A stretch of 64,000 nucleotides of DNA from Clostridium sp. GTDB taxonomy: Bacteria; Bacillota; Clostridia; Lachnospirales; Lachnospiraceae. The position numbers were made by a program, and so were the translations under genes. The notes beneath the pieces are model-generated. The model was not told the DNA's origin and made no database searches. It saw only the letters and a list, made by a program, of their open reading frames with translations. Of the stretch, positions 28,040 to 36,515 are shown one piece after another. Each line of letters begins with the position of its first letter. The first letter of the stretch is position 1. Where the stretch lies: NCBI GenBank assembly GCA_023664605.1, contig JAMPFF010000002.1, forward strand, positions 287,930 through 351,929, in the 5' to 3' direction.

Positions 28040-29953
28040 ATGAAGCATGGATTTATAAAAGCAGCGGCAGTGACCCCAAAGATAAAAGTGGCGGATCCGG
28101 TATACAATGCACGCCGTATCTGTGAATGTATGGAGGAGGCGATTGAACGGGAAGCCAAGATTATTGTTTTTCCGGAGTTATGTTTGACGGGATATACCTG
28201 CGGAGACTTGTTTTTGCAGGAACTTTTGTTAAATGGGGCAAAAGAACAGTTGCAGACTGTGTGCGAAGCGTCGGAGGGAAGCGATGCTTTGATTTTCGTA
28301 GGTCTGCCGGTTGTAAAAGACCATAAACTGTATAATGTGGCGGCCGCCCTGCAAAACGGAGAAGTGCTTGCCATGATTCCGAAACGGTATATTCCGGCCT
28401 ATGCGGAATTTTACGAAGCAAGGCATTTTACGCCGGGCAATCGGACGCCGGAGCCGTTTTTATGGGAGGAAAAAGAGATTCTGTTCGGCACGGATATTCT
28501 TTTGCAGGCGGATTCCATGGAAGGGCTTGTTGTCGGCTGTGAGATATGCGAGGATATCTGGGCGCCGGATTCACCCGGAACGGCACATGCACTGGCAGGA
28601 GCAAGCATACTGGTGAATCTGTCCGCGTCAAACGAGACGATAGGAAAGGACAGTTACCGTGAAATGTTAGTCAAGTCGGCAAGCGCGAAGCTGATTGCCG
28701 GTTATGTCTATGCTTCTGCGGGAGAGGGGGAATCGACGCAGGACTTGGTTTTCGGCGGGCATAATATGATTGCGGAAAACGGAACCATGTTGGCGCAGGC
28801 GAAACGCTTTGTGCCGGAGACTGTTTATGCGGATATTGATATACACCGCTTAGAGCATGACAGGCGCAGAATGACGACTTATATACAGACTTCCAAAGAG
28901 GGTTATCGGACGGTTTCTTTTCATTTGGAGGAAGACGACGTAAAACTGGATAGAACTTTTAATGCGATGCCTTTTGTGCCGGAGCAAAAAGAGGAAAGGC
29001 AGAAACGCTGCGAGGAGATTTTATCCATTCAGTCCTATGGACTAAAAAAGCGATATGAGCATACCGGGGCAAAATCAGCCGTTATCGGGATTTCCGGCGG
29101 CTTGGACTCTACGCTTGCCCTGCTTGTTACGGCGCGTGCCTTTGATATGTTAGAGATGGACAGAGGACAGATTATTTCCGTGACGATGCCATGCTTTGGC
29201 ACAACGGACAGAACTTATGAGAATGCCTGCAAACTGGCAAAGACATTAGGTACGGATTTACGGGAAGTGGATATTAAGGAATCGGTAACCGCTCATTTTC
29301 GGGATATCGGTCAGGATATGGAGAATCATGACGTGACTTATGAAAACGGGCAGGCGAGAGAGCGGACGCAGGTTTTGATGGATATTGCGAACCGGACGGA
29401 AGGTCTGGTAATCGGAACGGGCGATATGTCGGAACTGGCGCTCGGATGGGCAACCTATAACGGCGACCATATGTCTATGTACGGCGTCAATGCCGGAGTG
29501 CCGAAAACACTGGTAAGGCATTTGGTAAAATATTATGCCGATACCTGTGAAAATGAGCAGTTGGCGGCTGTTTTACTGGATATTCTGGATACGCCCGTCA
29601 GTCCGGAGCTTTTACCGCCGGTAGACGGCGTTATTTCACAGAAAACGGAAGATTTGGTCGGTCCTTATGAGCTGCATGATTTTTTCCTGTATTATATGCT
29701 GCGGTGCGGCTTTGAACCGGCGAAGATTTACCGCATAGCAAAGTTATCGTTCGCCGGTCAGTATACGGAGGAAGTGATCTTAAAATGGTTAAAGACCTTT
29801 TATCACCGCTTTTTTGCACAGCAGTTTAAACGTTCCTGCCTGCCGGACGGACCTAAGGTCGGAAGCGTGGCGCTTTCTCCGAGAGGTGATTTGCGTATGC
29901 CGTCCGATGCCTGTGGTAAGCTGTGGATTAGGCAGGTAGAGGAACTTCCCTGA
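28040..29953 (+). CDS. nadE: Glutamine-dependent NAD+ synthetase
   Basis: 637 residues, the usual length of the two-domain enzyme. The nitrilase-type glutaminase domain has the E-K-C triad (FPELCLTGY near 46, IPKRYIP near 118, VGCEICEDIW near 172). The ammonia-using synthetase domain has the ATP pyrophosphatase P-loop SGGLDST near 352 and TGDMSELALGWATYNGDHM. It converts deamido-NAD to NAD with ATP and glutamine. Start ATG 28040 follows AGGAAAGG and lies 19 nt after hslO. Confidence 0.96.
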   Translation: MKHGFIKAAAVTPKIKVADPVYNARRICECMEEAIEREAKIIVFPELCLTGYTCGDLFLQELLLNGAKEQLQTVCEASEGSDALIFVGLPVVKDHKLYNVAAALQNGEVLAMIPKRYIPAYAEFYEARHFTPGNRTPEPFLWEEKEILFGTDILLQADSMEGLVVGCEICEDIWAPDSPGTAHALAGASILVNLSASNETIGKDSYREMLVKSASAKLIAGYVYASAGEGESTQDLVFGGHNMIAENGTMLAQAKRFVPETVYADIDIHRLEHDRRRMTTYIQTSKEGYRTVSFHLEEDDVKLDRTFNAMPFVPEQKEERQKRCEEILSIQSYGLKKRYEHTGAKSAVIGISGGLDSTLALLVTARAFDMLEMDRGQIISVTMPCFGTTDRTYENACKLAKTLGTDLREVDIKESVTAHFRDIGQDMENHDVTYENGQARERTQVLMDIANRTEGLVIGTGDMSELALGWATYNGDHMSMYGVNAGVPKTLVRHLVKYYADTCENEQLAAVLLDILDTPVSPELLPPVDGVISQKTEDLVGPYELHDFFLYYMLRCGFEPAKIYRIAKLSFAGQYTEEVILKWLKTFYHRFFAQQFKRSCLPDGPKVGSVALSPRGDLRMPSDACGKLWIRQVEELP

Positions 29954-29962
29954 TAATGCCGC

Positions 29963-30448
29963 TTATTCCACGACCCCGTCCATATCGATGGTGATGTCCG
30001 CGTCAACCGCTTTTTCTAATGAGGCGGTAATGGCGTTTAATAGAATCATGGAGGTATATTTGCTGTCATCAGAATATGTAATGCCGTCCAAACTCTGATT
30101 GGTGATAATCTGGTTCGCAAGGTCTTCAAAAGAAGGCTGAATCAGAGGATACATCGTTGTAACGGCTTCATCCAGATTTACCAGTCGTATGGAATTGATA
30201 TTTTTTTCATCGACAGTAACTTCTATTTCCACGACATTGTCATTGAGAATCAAAGAAGTAGTGTATATGCCGGGAATATAGCTGTTTGTCGAGGTCTGCG
30301 TCATGGTGGGTACGCTCTCTTTTTTCTCATCTTTCGGAAGGAACATAATGATAAGAAGAATGATGAGAAGAATACCAAGCACGGCGAAAATCCCGGTATA
30401 TATCAATTCTTTTACATGAAGCACAACAATTTTGGTTTTGGAACTCAT
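29963..30448 (-). CDS. Membrane-anchored protein, FMN-binding-domain-like, unknown
   Basis: 161 residues. A short cytoplasmic N-terminus and one helix (about 15-36, ILLIILLIIMFL) are followed by an outside domain with IPGIYTTSLILNDNVVEIEV and VDEKNINSIRLVNLDEAV, a pattern like the strand order of FMN_bind domains. The threonine needed for covalent FMN attachment is not seen. Convergent with nadE (9-nt gap). Function unknown. Confidence 0.65.
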   Translation of the reverse strand: MSSKTKIVVLHVKELIYTGIFAVLGILLIILLIIMFLPKDEKKESVPTMTQTSTNSYIPGIYTTSLILNDNVVEIEVTVDEKNINSIRLVNLDEAVTTMYPLIQPSFEDLANQIITNQSLDGITYSDDSKYTSMILLNAITASLEKAVDADITIDMDGVVE

Positions 30449-30473
30449 AAAAATATCCTCATAGAAAATCTTT

Positions 30474-30490
30474 TTATCAGTTTATGATAA
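30474..30490. repeat. Palindrome in the divergent gap before glnA
   Basis: TTATCA-GTTTA-TGATAA; it sits between the minus-strand membrane protein and the glnA promoter and could be an operator for either. The rest of the 217-nt gap holds the glnA promoter and leader hairpin. Confidence 0.35.
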
Positions 30491-30565
30491 GGCGCGGCAT
30501 ATTATGACTGGTAATGAGGGGGAATGATGAAAGAAGCAGATAATAGACGCAGGCGATAAGAATGA

Positions 30566-30595
30566 TTGACAAACAGATGCGTAAAGTGGTATTCT
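30566..30595 (+). promoter_or_regulatory. glnA promoter
   Basis: TTGACA (30566-30571), 18-bp spacer, TATTCT (30590-30595). Predicted start near 30602, giving a leader of about 60 nt. Confidence 0.75.
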
Positions 30596-30605
30596 GATAC
30601 AGAAC

Positions 30606-30641
30606 AAGGGCGTTTCTATCCAGGGGTAGGAATGCCTTTTT
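30606..30641 (+). terminator. Terminator-like hairpin in the glnA leader
   Basis: AAGG...CCTT closing an imperfect stem (30606-30618 with 30627-30638, one bulge) and followed by TTTTT (30637-30641), wholly inside the leader. It would act as an attenuator; the ANTAR protein encoded after glnA is a candidate antiterminator. Confidence 0.5.
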
Positions 30642-30665
30642 ATCTATGGGAAAGGAAGAGATGGC

Positions 30666-32000
30666 ATGAGAAAAAATTATACGAAGCAGGATATTATGCA
30701 GTTGGTGCAGGATGAAGATGTGGAATTTATCCGCTTGCAGTTTACCGATATTTTCGGGAATCTGAAAAATGTAGCGGTTACGGTAAGCCAGTTGGAAAGG
30801 GCTTTAAATAATGAATGTATGTTTGACGGTTCTTCTATAGAGGGATTTGCGAGGATTGAGGAGTCCGATATGTATTTATATCCGGATTTTGGAACGCTTG
30901 CTATGTTTCCATGGAGACCGCAGCAGGGTAAGGTGGCAAGGTTTATCTGTGATGTGTACCGCCCTAATGGAGAGCCTTTCGAGGGAGACCCGCGCTATAT
31001 TCTAAAGCGTGCCGTAAAAGAGGCGGCGGATTTGGGGTATGTCTTTGAAGTAGGTCCCGAATGTGAATTTTTCCTGTTTAATACGGATGAAAACGCGATG
31101 CCGACGACCAATACGCATGAACAGGCCGGTTACTTTGATTTAGGCCCGGTGGATTTCGGGGAAAACGCAAGACGAGACATGGTTCTGACCCTGGAGGAAA
31201 TGGGATTTGTGGTAGAGGCTTCCCATCATGAGGTTGCGCCCGCACAGCATGAGATTGATTTTCGCTATGATGAGGCGCTTGCTACAGCGGATAATATTAT
31301 GACTTTTAAACTGGCGGTTAAGACGATTGCCAAACGCCACGGCTTGCACGCTACCTTTATGCCGAAGCCGAAATACGGTGTAAACGGTTCCGGTATGCAC
31401 ATTAATATGTCGTTATCAAAAGACGGAAAGAATATTTTTGCGGATGAAAACGATAAATTCGGATTGAGTAAAGAGGCGTATTATTTCATCGGCGGTATTA
31501 TGAAACATATGAAAGGCATGACGGCGATTACCAATCCGCTGGTCAATTCCTATAAACGGCTGGTTCCGGGGTTTGAGGCACCGGTTCATATTGCATGGAG
31601 CGTGACGAACAGAAGCCCGTTAATCAGGATTCCGGCTTCCCATGGAAAGGGAACGCGGATAGAGCTTCGCTGTCCTGACCCGGCGGCCAATCCATATCTG
31701 GCGCTGGCAGTATGTTTAAGAGCCGGACTTGACGGCATTGTGAATCAGATTATGCCGCCCGACAGCGTTGACTGCAATATTTTTGAGATGAGCGAGGAGC
31801 AGAAAAGAAAGTGCGGCATAGAGGAAATACCGGGAACGCTGATTGAGGCCATTTATGATATGGAAAAGGATGAATTTATAAAAGAAGTGCTGGGAGAACA
31901 TACCTATGCCAAATATATCAGCGCGAAAAAAGAAGAATGGCACCGCTACCGCTCTCAGGTAACGGATTGGGAAATCCGGGAATATTTAAATAACTTCTGA
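30666..32000 (+). CDS. glnA: Glutamine synthetase type I (alpha)
   Basis: 444 residues. Makes glutamine from glutamate, ammonia and ATP in the cytoplasm. Visible motifs: [10 protein letters not shown] near residue 54, [10 protein letters not shown] metal ligands near 128, [12 protein letters not shown] near 187-198, and the active-site [10 protein letters not shown] near 319. The short form without the adenylylation tyrosine loop is the GSI-alpha type, regulated by feedback and by leader control. ANTAR gene lies 33 nt downstream. Confidence 0.97.
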   Translation: MRKNYTKQDIMQLVQDEDVEFIRLQFTDIFGNLKNVAVTVSQLERALNNECMFDGSSIEGFARIEESDMYLYPDFGTLAMFPWRPQQGKVARFICDVYRPNGEPFEGDPRYILKRAVKEAADLGYVFEVGPECEFFLFNTDENAMPTTNTHEQAGYFDLGPVDFGENARRDMVLTLEEMGFVVEASHHEVAPAQHEIDFRYDEALATADNIMTFKLAVKTIAKRHGLHATFMPKPKYGVNGSGMHINMSLSKDGKNIFADENDKFGLSKEAYYFIGGIMKHMKGMTAITNPLVNSYKRLVPGFEAPVHIAWSVTNRSPLIRIPASHGKGTRIELRCPDPAANPYLALAVCLRAGLDGIVNQIMPPDSVDCNIFEMSEEQKRKCGIEEIPGTLIEAIYDMEKDEFIKEVLGEHTYAKYISAKKEEWHRYRSQVTDWEIREYLNNF

Positions 32001-32033
32001 CAAAAGTAATTTGGGCATAAGGGGGGTGAGCGT

Positions 32034-32582
32034 GTGATTAATATAGTTATAGCCTTACCCAAAATAGAAGAAGCGAAAGGGATTCGAGCGGTCCTGATAA
32101 AAAACGGATTTTCCGTGACGGCGGTATGTACGACGGGTGCGCAGACTCTCAGTCAGATTGACGAGTGGAATGACGGCATTGTTATATGCGGTTATAAATT
32201 GACGGATATGATGTATTCCGAATTACACGATTGCCTTCCGGACGGTTTTGATATGCTGCTGATGGCGTCGCAGAGAGTAGTGAACGATTGTTTGGGAAAC
32301 GATATCGTCTGTTTGTCCATGCCGTTAAAAGTCCATGACCTGGTAGATACGCTCTCCATGATGTGCCAGACTATTATGAGAAGACGAAAGAGGGCAAGGC
32401 AGAAACCAAAAGAGCGCAGCGAGAAAGAGGCTTTACTGTTAAAAGACGCCAAAGAATTATTGATGGCGCGTAATCATATGACGGAAGAAGAAGCGCACCG
32501 CTATATGCAAAAATGCAGTATGGACAGCGGAACAAATATGGTGGAAACGGCGCAGATGATTCTATTAATGAAGAAAATATAA
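32034..32582 (+). CDS. ANTAR-domain response-regulator-like protein
   Basis: 182 residues starting at GTG 32034 after GGGGGGTGAG. Residues 1-115 form a receiver-like domain, but the phospho-acceptor position is unclear (IVICGYKL instead of an Asp), so it may not be phosphorylated. Residues about 125-180 are an ANTAR RNA-binding domain (LLKDAKELLMARNHMTEEEAHRYMQ). ANTAR proteins prevent transcription termination by binding paired hexaloop hairpins. The partnership with glnA and the hairpin in the glnA leader make nitrogen control likely (inference). Confidence 0.88.
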   Translation: MINIVIALPKIEEAKGIRAVLIKNGFSVTAVCTTGAQTLSQIDEWNDGIVICGYKLTDMMYSELHDCLPDGFDMLLMASQRVVNDCLGNDIVCLSMPLKVHDLVDTLSMMCQTIMRRRKRARQKPKERSEKEALLLKDAKELLMARNHMTEEEAHRYMQKCSMDSGTNMVETAQMILLMKKI

Positions 32583-32583
32583 A

Positions 32584-32610
32584 ACCGGAGCGGGATTTAT
32601 CCGCTCCGGT
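32584..32610 (-). terminator. Terminator between the convergent ANTAR and buk genes
   Basis: ACCGGAGCGG/CCGCTCCGGT, 10-bp perfect stem with a 7-nt loop. On the minus strand it is followed by TTTT, so it mainly ends the ptb-buk transcript; it may work both ways. Confidence 0.85.
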
Positions 32611-32638
32611 TAGTAAAGAATATTTATTTCATATATAT

Positions 32639-33706
32639 TTAATATACCATGGCCTTTTCTTCGCCATTTAATACTCTAAGTCCGCCCTGCACAAGAGCCA
32701 GCAGCTCGTCCTCGCCCGGATATATCGTCATGGGAGCAATCCACTCTGCTTTTTCCTTTAAACCGGCAACAACGACTTTATCATAAGCGATGCCGCCTGT
32801 TACGATAATCTGGTCTACTTTACCCTTTAAGACACATGCCATGGAGCCGATGTCTTTCGCAACCTGTGTAATAAATGCCTCGCGTACTTCCGCCGCTTTT
32901 GCGTCGCCGCCCTGTACTTTCTTTTCGACGTCGCGCATATCGTTCGTGCCGCAGTAGGCATTGAAGCCGCCGTTTCCAACGACTTTTTTATAGACTTCCT
33001 TTTCGGTATACTGACCGGAGAAGCACATCTTAATCAACGCGCCGCTCGGAAGCGCGCCCGCTCTTTCGGGAGAAAATGCGCCGTCGCCGTCTAATGCGTT
33101 GAATACGTCAACGACTTTGCCCAGTTTGTGTGCGCCTACGGAAACACCGCCGCCCATATGTACGACCACCAGATTCAGGGAGTCGTATGCTTTGCCGCAC
33201 TCCTTGGCGTAGCGTTTTGCTACGGCTTTCTGGTTTAGTGCATGGAACACGCTTGTTCTGGGAAGCTCCGGAACGCCCGAATATCTCGAAACAGGCTCCA
33301 ACTCATCTACGACAACGGGGTCTACGATATAGGAGGGTACGCCGATGGAATCTGCAATTTCCTTTGCTAAAATACCGCCCAGATTGGAAGCGTGCTGTCC
33401 CTGCTTACCGATTTTTAAATCCTCTAAAAGCGCGTCGCTTACCTCGTATGTGCCGCCCGGAATCGGTTTTAACATACCGCCGCGTCCGACAACCATATTC
33501 AAAGACTTGATATCGAAATTCTTTTCTTTTAACAGATTTACAATGATATCTTTCCGAAAATCTTTCTGGTCTACGATGGAGGCATACTGCGCAATCTCCT
33601 CCGTAGAATGTCTGAGCGTTTCTTCAAATAACAGCGTTTCATCTTCAAAGACGCCGATTTTGGTAGAAGTGGAACCCGGATTGATAATTAAACTTTTAAC
33701 AGCCAT
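32639..33706 (-). CDS. buk: Butyrate kinase
   Basis: 355-residue acetokinase-family enzyme that forms butyrate and ATP from butyryl phosphate. Motifs: [15 protein letters not shown] at the N-terminus, [12 protein letters not shown] phosphate loop near 185, IVTGGIAYD near 300. Ribosome site GGCGGAG precedes ATG. It follows ptb by 38 nt in one minus-strand operon; together they give the last two steps of butyrate formation. Branched-chain kinases are close relatives, but the gene pair supports Buk. Confidence 0.94.
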   Translation of the reverse strand: MAVKSLIINPGSTSTKIGVFEDETLLFEETLRHSTEEIAQYASIVDQKDFRKDIIVNLLKEKNFDIKSLNMVVGRGGMLKPIPGGTYEVSDALLEDLKIGKQGQHASNLGGILAKEIADSIGVPSYIVDPVVVDELEPVSRYSGVPELPRTSVFHALNQKAVAKRYAKECGKAYDSLNLVVVHMGGGVSVGAHKLGKVVDVFNALDGDGAFSPERAGALPSGALIKMCFSGQYTEKEVYKKVVGNGGFNAYCGTNDMRDVEKKVQGGDAKAAEVREAFITQVAKDIGSMACVLKGKVDQIIVTGGIAYDKVVVAGLKEKAEWIAPMTIYPGEDELLALVQGGLRVLNGEEKAMVY

Positions 33707-33744
33707 TTTTTACTCCGCCTTTCTATATTTATTATATTTTATTC

Positions 33745-34659
33745 TTAAGATTTCATACTTTCGGCAACAACCGCACCCAGAGCGATGGAATTAACCTTTG
33801 TCTCGAAGTCGTCGGAGCGGGAGGTTAAAATAACGGGAGCCTTTGTGCCGGTCAAAATATTACCGTTTTTCACTTTTGCGGTATGCACAAGGCATTTATA
33901 AACGAGGTTTCCTGCATGGATATCAGGGAAAAGAAGAATATCCGCGTCTCCGACAATCTTTCTGCCCTCTGCGCCTTTGTGTTTTGCGGCTTCAGGGTCG
34001 ATTGCAAGGTCTAAGGAAAGCGGTCCGTCTACGACACAGCCGGTAATTTTACCCTCTTCGCACATCTTGGTAAGTTCGTCGGCTTCTACAGTAACTGGCA
34101 TTTTCGGATTTACGACTTCAACTGCGGCAAGAGGCGCTACCTTCGGGTTCGGAATACCGCAGGCGTGGCATACTTCCACCGTATTTTCTATAATATGTAC
34201 TTTCTCTTCCAAAGACGGATATGTTAAGAAAGCAACGTCTGATAAGAATAAGAGATGGTTGATACCCTCTACTTCAAATACGCATACATGGGATAATGTT
34301 TTGCCGGTTCTTAAGCCGACTTCTTTGTCCAGTACGCTCTTTAAGAAAGATTTTGTATCAATCAGACCTTTCATATACATATCCGCTTTTCCGGTATGCA
34401 CCAGTTCAACTGCCTTCAATGCCGCGGTATAGTTGTCTTTTTCATCAATGATTTCAAATCCGTCCACAGACATATTGATGGAAGCGGCAACTTCCTTGAT
34501 TTTGTCTGCATCGCCGACTAAAATTGCTTCTGCGATATTTCTCTCTTTCGCAGCTTGTACCGCTTCTAAAACGGCGCTGTCCTGCGCGACGGCTACGGCT
34601 ACTTTTTTCACACTACATTCAGATACTTTAGATAGTAAATCGTCAAAACTCTTACTCAT
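33745..34659 (-). CDS. ptb: Phosphate butyryltransferase
   Basis: 304 residues, PTA_PTB fold. Converts butyryl-CoA and phosphate to butyryl phosphate. Motifs: KKVAVAVAQDSAVLEAV near the start, GLIDTKSFLKSVL, GCVVDGPLSLDLAID, and DILLFPDIHAGN near 240. I chose ATG 34659 because GGAGGACAAA stands directly before it; the ATG at 34671 has the site inside its own codons. First gene of the ptb-buk operon. The 100-nt AT-rich gap upstream should hold its promoter, but I could not fix the hexamers. Confidence 0.94.
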   Translation of the reverse strand: MSKSFDDLLSKVSECSVKKVAVAVAQDSAVLEAVQAAKERNIAEAILVGDADKIKEVAASINMSVDGFEIIDEKDNYTAALKAVELVHTGKADMYMKGLIDTKSFLKSVLDKEVGLRTGKTLSHVCVFEVEGINHLLFLSDVAFLTYPSLEEKVHIIENTVEVCHACGIPNPKVAPLAAVEVVNPKMPVTVEADELTKMCEEGKITGCVVDGPLSLDLAIDPEAAKHKGAEGRKIVGDADILLFPDIHAGNLVYKCLVHTAKVKNGNILTGTKAPVILTSRSDDFETKVNSIALGAVVAESMKS

Positions 34660-34776
34660 TTTGTCCTCCATTCCGAAGTATTCAACTTTACACCTCGTAT
34701 TTATATTTTATAATATAGTATACAAAAAAATAGTATCACTTCCATGGCTAAAAATCAAATTCAAAATGAAAATGAT

Positions 34777-36273
34777 TTAGTGAAAAGCAACAATGATTTT
34801 GTCGCCGTTCACATAACAGGAATAGACGGAATTTTTCATGACCGGTTCTGTGGTTTCCACAATTTCATTATCTGTTTCTTCCTCGGCTTCGATTTTCAAA
34901 TCGCCCTGCATATATTGCAGAACCCAGGCTCCTCCTATCCACGAATCATTTGTGAAATATTTAGGAATAATTTCTTCATAAATGGGATATTTATCGTACA
35001 TTAGCTGTATACGGTTGGTTCTTGGCATTTCGCCGATAAAGGAAAGTGTGGAAAATTCCCCGTCCGCATTGATGGTTTCTACGTCATGTACGATATTATA
35101 TACCAGATATTTGGCATATTCCTGCTTTGTGCCGACCGCATTGGCATAGGAATACATATAGATATAAGAATAGGCGATACATACAATCATGAACAAAGCA
35201 ACAAAGGCTTTCTGTTTTTTCCTGTAATAATATAATAAAAATATTCCCGTGTAGAAAAGAACGCCGCCCATAGCAAGAAAGATTCTGGTTTTTAACATCA
35301 ATGTCCTAAGAACCATTACCGGTAAAAAAGTGGCAAGAAAAACAAGTATCGGAGAAAGAATGAAAAAGGCGATACCGGCAGCCTTTTTCCAGCCTTTGGC
35401 ATCACTTTCCCGGCAGTACAAAAACAGCATGACTGCGATAGAAAATACAATCGTCGCGATTAAAGCAATCCAATACCATATGGGGGTGGCCGATAAAAAG
35501 GTTATTAAATACCGGCAGGAAGCGATAATATGTTCGATGATGATTTTAATGGAACTAAGTTTGATATCAATCAACTGTGAAGCTTCATAACGCCAGTCAT
35601 TACGCTCAACGTAGTGTCTTGCCACAACCAGTTGATAGAAAACAGCGGAAAGTCCAATGCCGGCAAAACGGATTATCTCCCGGCGGATGTTTAGTTTCTT
35701 TTCTCCGACAATGGCAAAGAAAACGTTGACGGCAAACAATACAAAGCACAGACCGATTGGCGCCTGGTATAAGGACATAATCGCCATGCACAAAAAGGAC
35801 GAATAGATAAACAGATATAAATCAGGAACCGTATCCGGAACGGCATACATGATAAACGGCAGCGCAAGCGCAGCAATCATCACAACGGAAACAGTCCTAT
35901 AGGATAAACATTCCACGGCCAAAGGGTTTGTGAGGATGAGTAACAGAAGCGAAATCAATATATAATGATTTGATACAAAAGGCAGGTTTATTTTGGCATA
36001 TAAAACAAGCGCATAGGATAAAAACAGCACCGCCAGAATGATGGAAAGCGGTGCAACATTGGTAAAGGGGCTGCCGCCGCATAAAAAAGAAACTGCATAT
36101 TCGCCCAGAGGCCTGCCGTCGCCCTTTAATCCGATAACACCAGTTATGGAAGTTCCCAAATCATCCTTATAATCTGCATTTACCAGAATCATGGGAAAAA
36201 TATATAAGAAACTGAGCAATGATAGTATAAAATAAGTAAACATATATTTTTTATCCAGTTTAAGCCACTTCAT
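34777..36273 (-). CDS. GtrII-like integral membrane glucosyltransferase
   Basis: 498 residues with about ten to eleven helices. The first outside loop carries NADYKDDLGTSITGV and GDGRPLGEYAVSFL, the glucosyltransferase II (PF14264) signature seen in O-antigen modifying GtrII. Such enzymes transfer sugar from a polyprenyl-phosphate donor to surface glycans. It is a single minus-strand gene with ptb downstream; a long C-terminal soluble segment (about 360-498) ends acidic. Donor and acceptor unknown. Confidence 0.85.
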   Translation of the reverse strand: MKWLKLDKKYMFTYFILSLLSFLYIFPMILVNADYKDDLGTSITGVIGLKGDGRPLGEYAVSFLCGGSPFTNVAPLSIILAVLFLSYALVLYAKINLPFVSNHYILISLLLLILTNPLAVECLSYRTVSVVMIAALALPFIMYAVPDTVPDLYLFIYSSFLCMAIMSLYQAPIGLCFVLFAVNVFFAIVGEKKLNIRREIIRFAGIGLSAVFYQLVVARHYVERNDWRYEASQLIDIKLSSIKIIIEHIIASCRYLITFLSATPIWYWIALIATIVFSIAVMLFLYCRESDAKGWKKAAGIAFFILSPILVFLATFLPVMVLRTLMLKTRIFLAMGGVLFYTGIFLLYYYRKKQKAFVALFMIVCIAYSYIYMYSYANAVGTKQEYAKYLVYNIVHDVETINADGEFSTLSFIGEMPRTNRIQLMYDKYPIYEEIIPKYFTNDSWIGGAWVLQYMQGDLKIEAEEETDNEIVETTEPVMKNSVYSCYVNGDKIIVAFH

Positions 36274-36386
36274 TTTTGATTCTCTCCCGTAAAATTAATT
36301 TTAAAAAATAAGTTTTGACGCGCGTTTCATAGTAGATTCTATAGTATATCCCGGACAGTGTCAAGCAATCACGGTTCATTAAAATG

Positions 36387-36415
36387 TTGAATTAATACAG
36401 CAAATCTGCTACAAT
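36387..36415 (+). promoter_or_regulatory. secA promoter and structured leader
   Basis: TTGAAT (36387-36392), 17-bp spacer, TACAAT (36410-36415). The following 95-nt leader contains GCTGC/GCAGC (around 36450-36468) and GCGC-gtctat-GCGC just before the ribosome site. These hairpins could control SecA translation, but no SecM-like peptide is seen. Confidence 0.75.
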
Positions 36416-36515
36416 ATAGTTTAGTATTTTCTGTAAGACGGGGATAGTGCTGCATTTCGGCGCAGCCAAATTGCGGTAAACTGGTACGCGCGTCTATGCG
36501 CAGATGGGAGCAGAA

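Noticed and set aside
30606-30641. Dual-hexaloop ANTAR target in the glnA leader
   Set aside because: Only one hairpin is present and its loop is not a clear hexaloop with the A1/G4 pattern, so only a generic attenuator is claimed.
34672-34776. Promoter hexamers for ptb in the AT-rich gap
   Set aside because: Several overlapping TATAAT/TAAATA-like words on the minus strand but none with a convincing -35 at the right distance.
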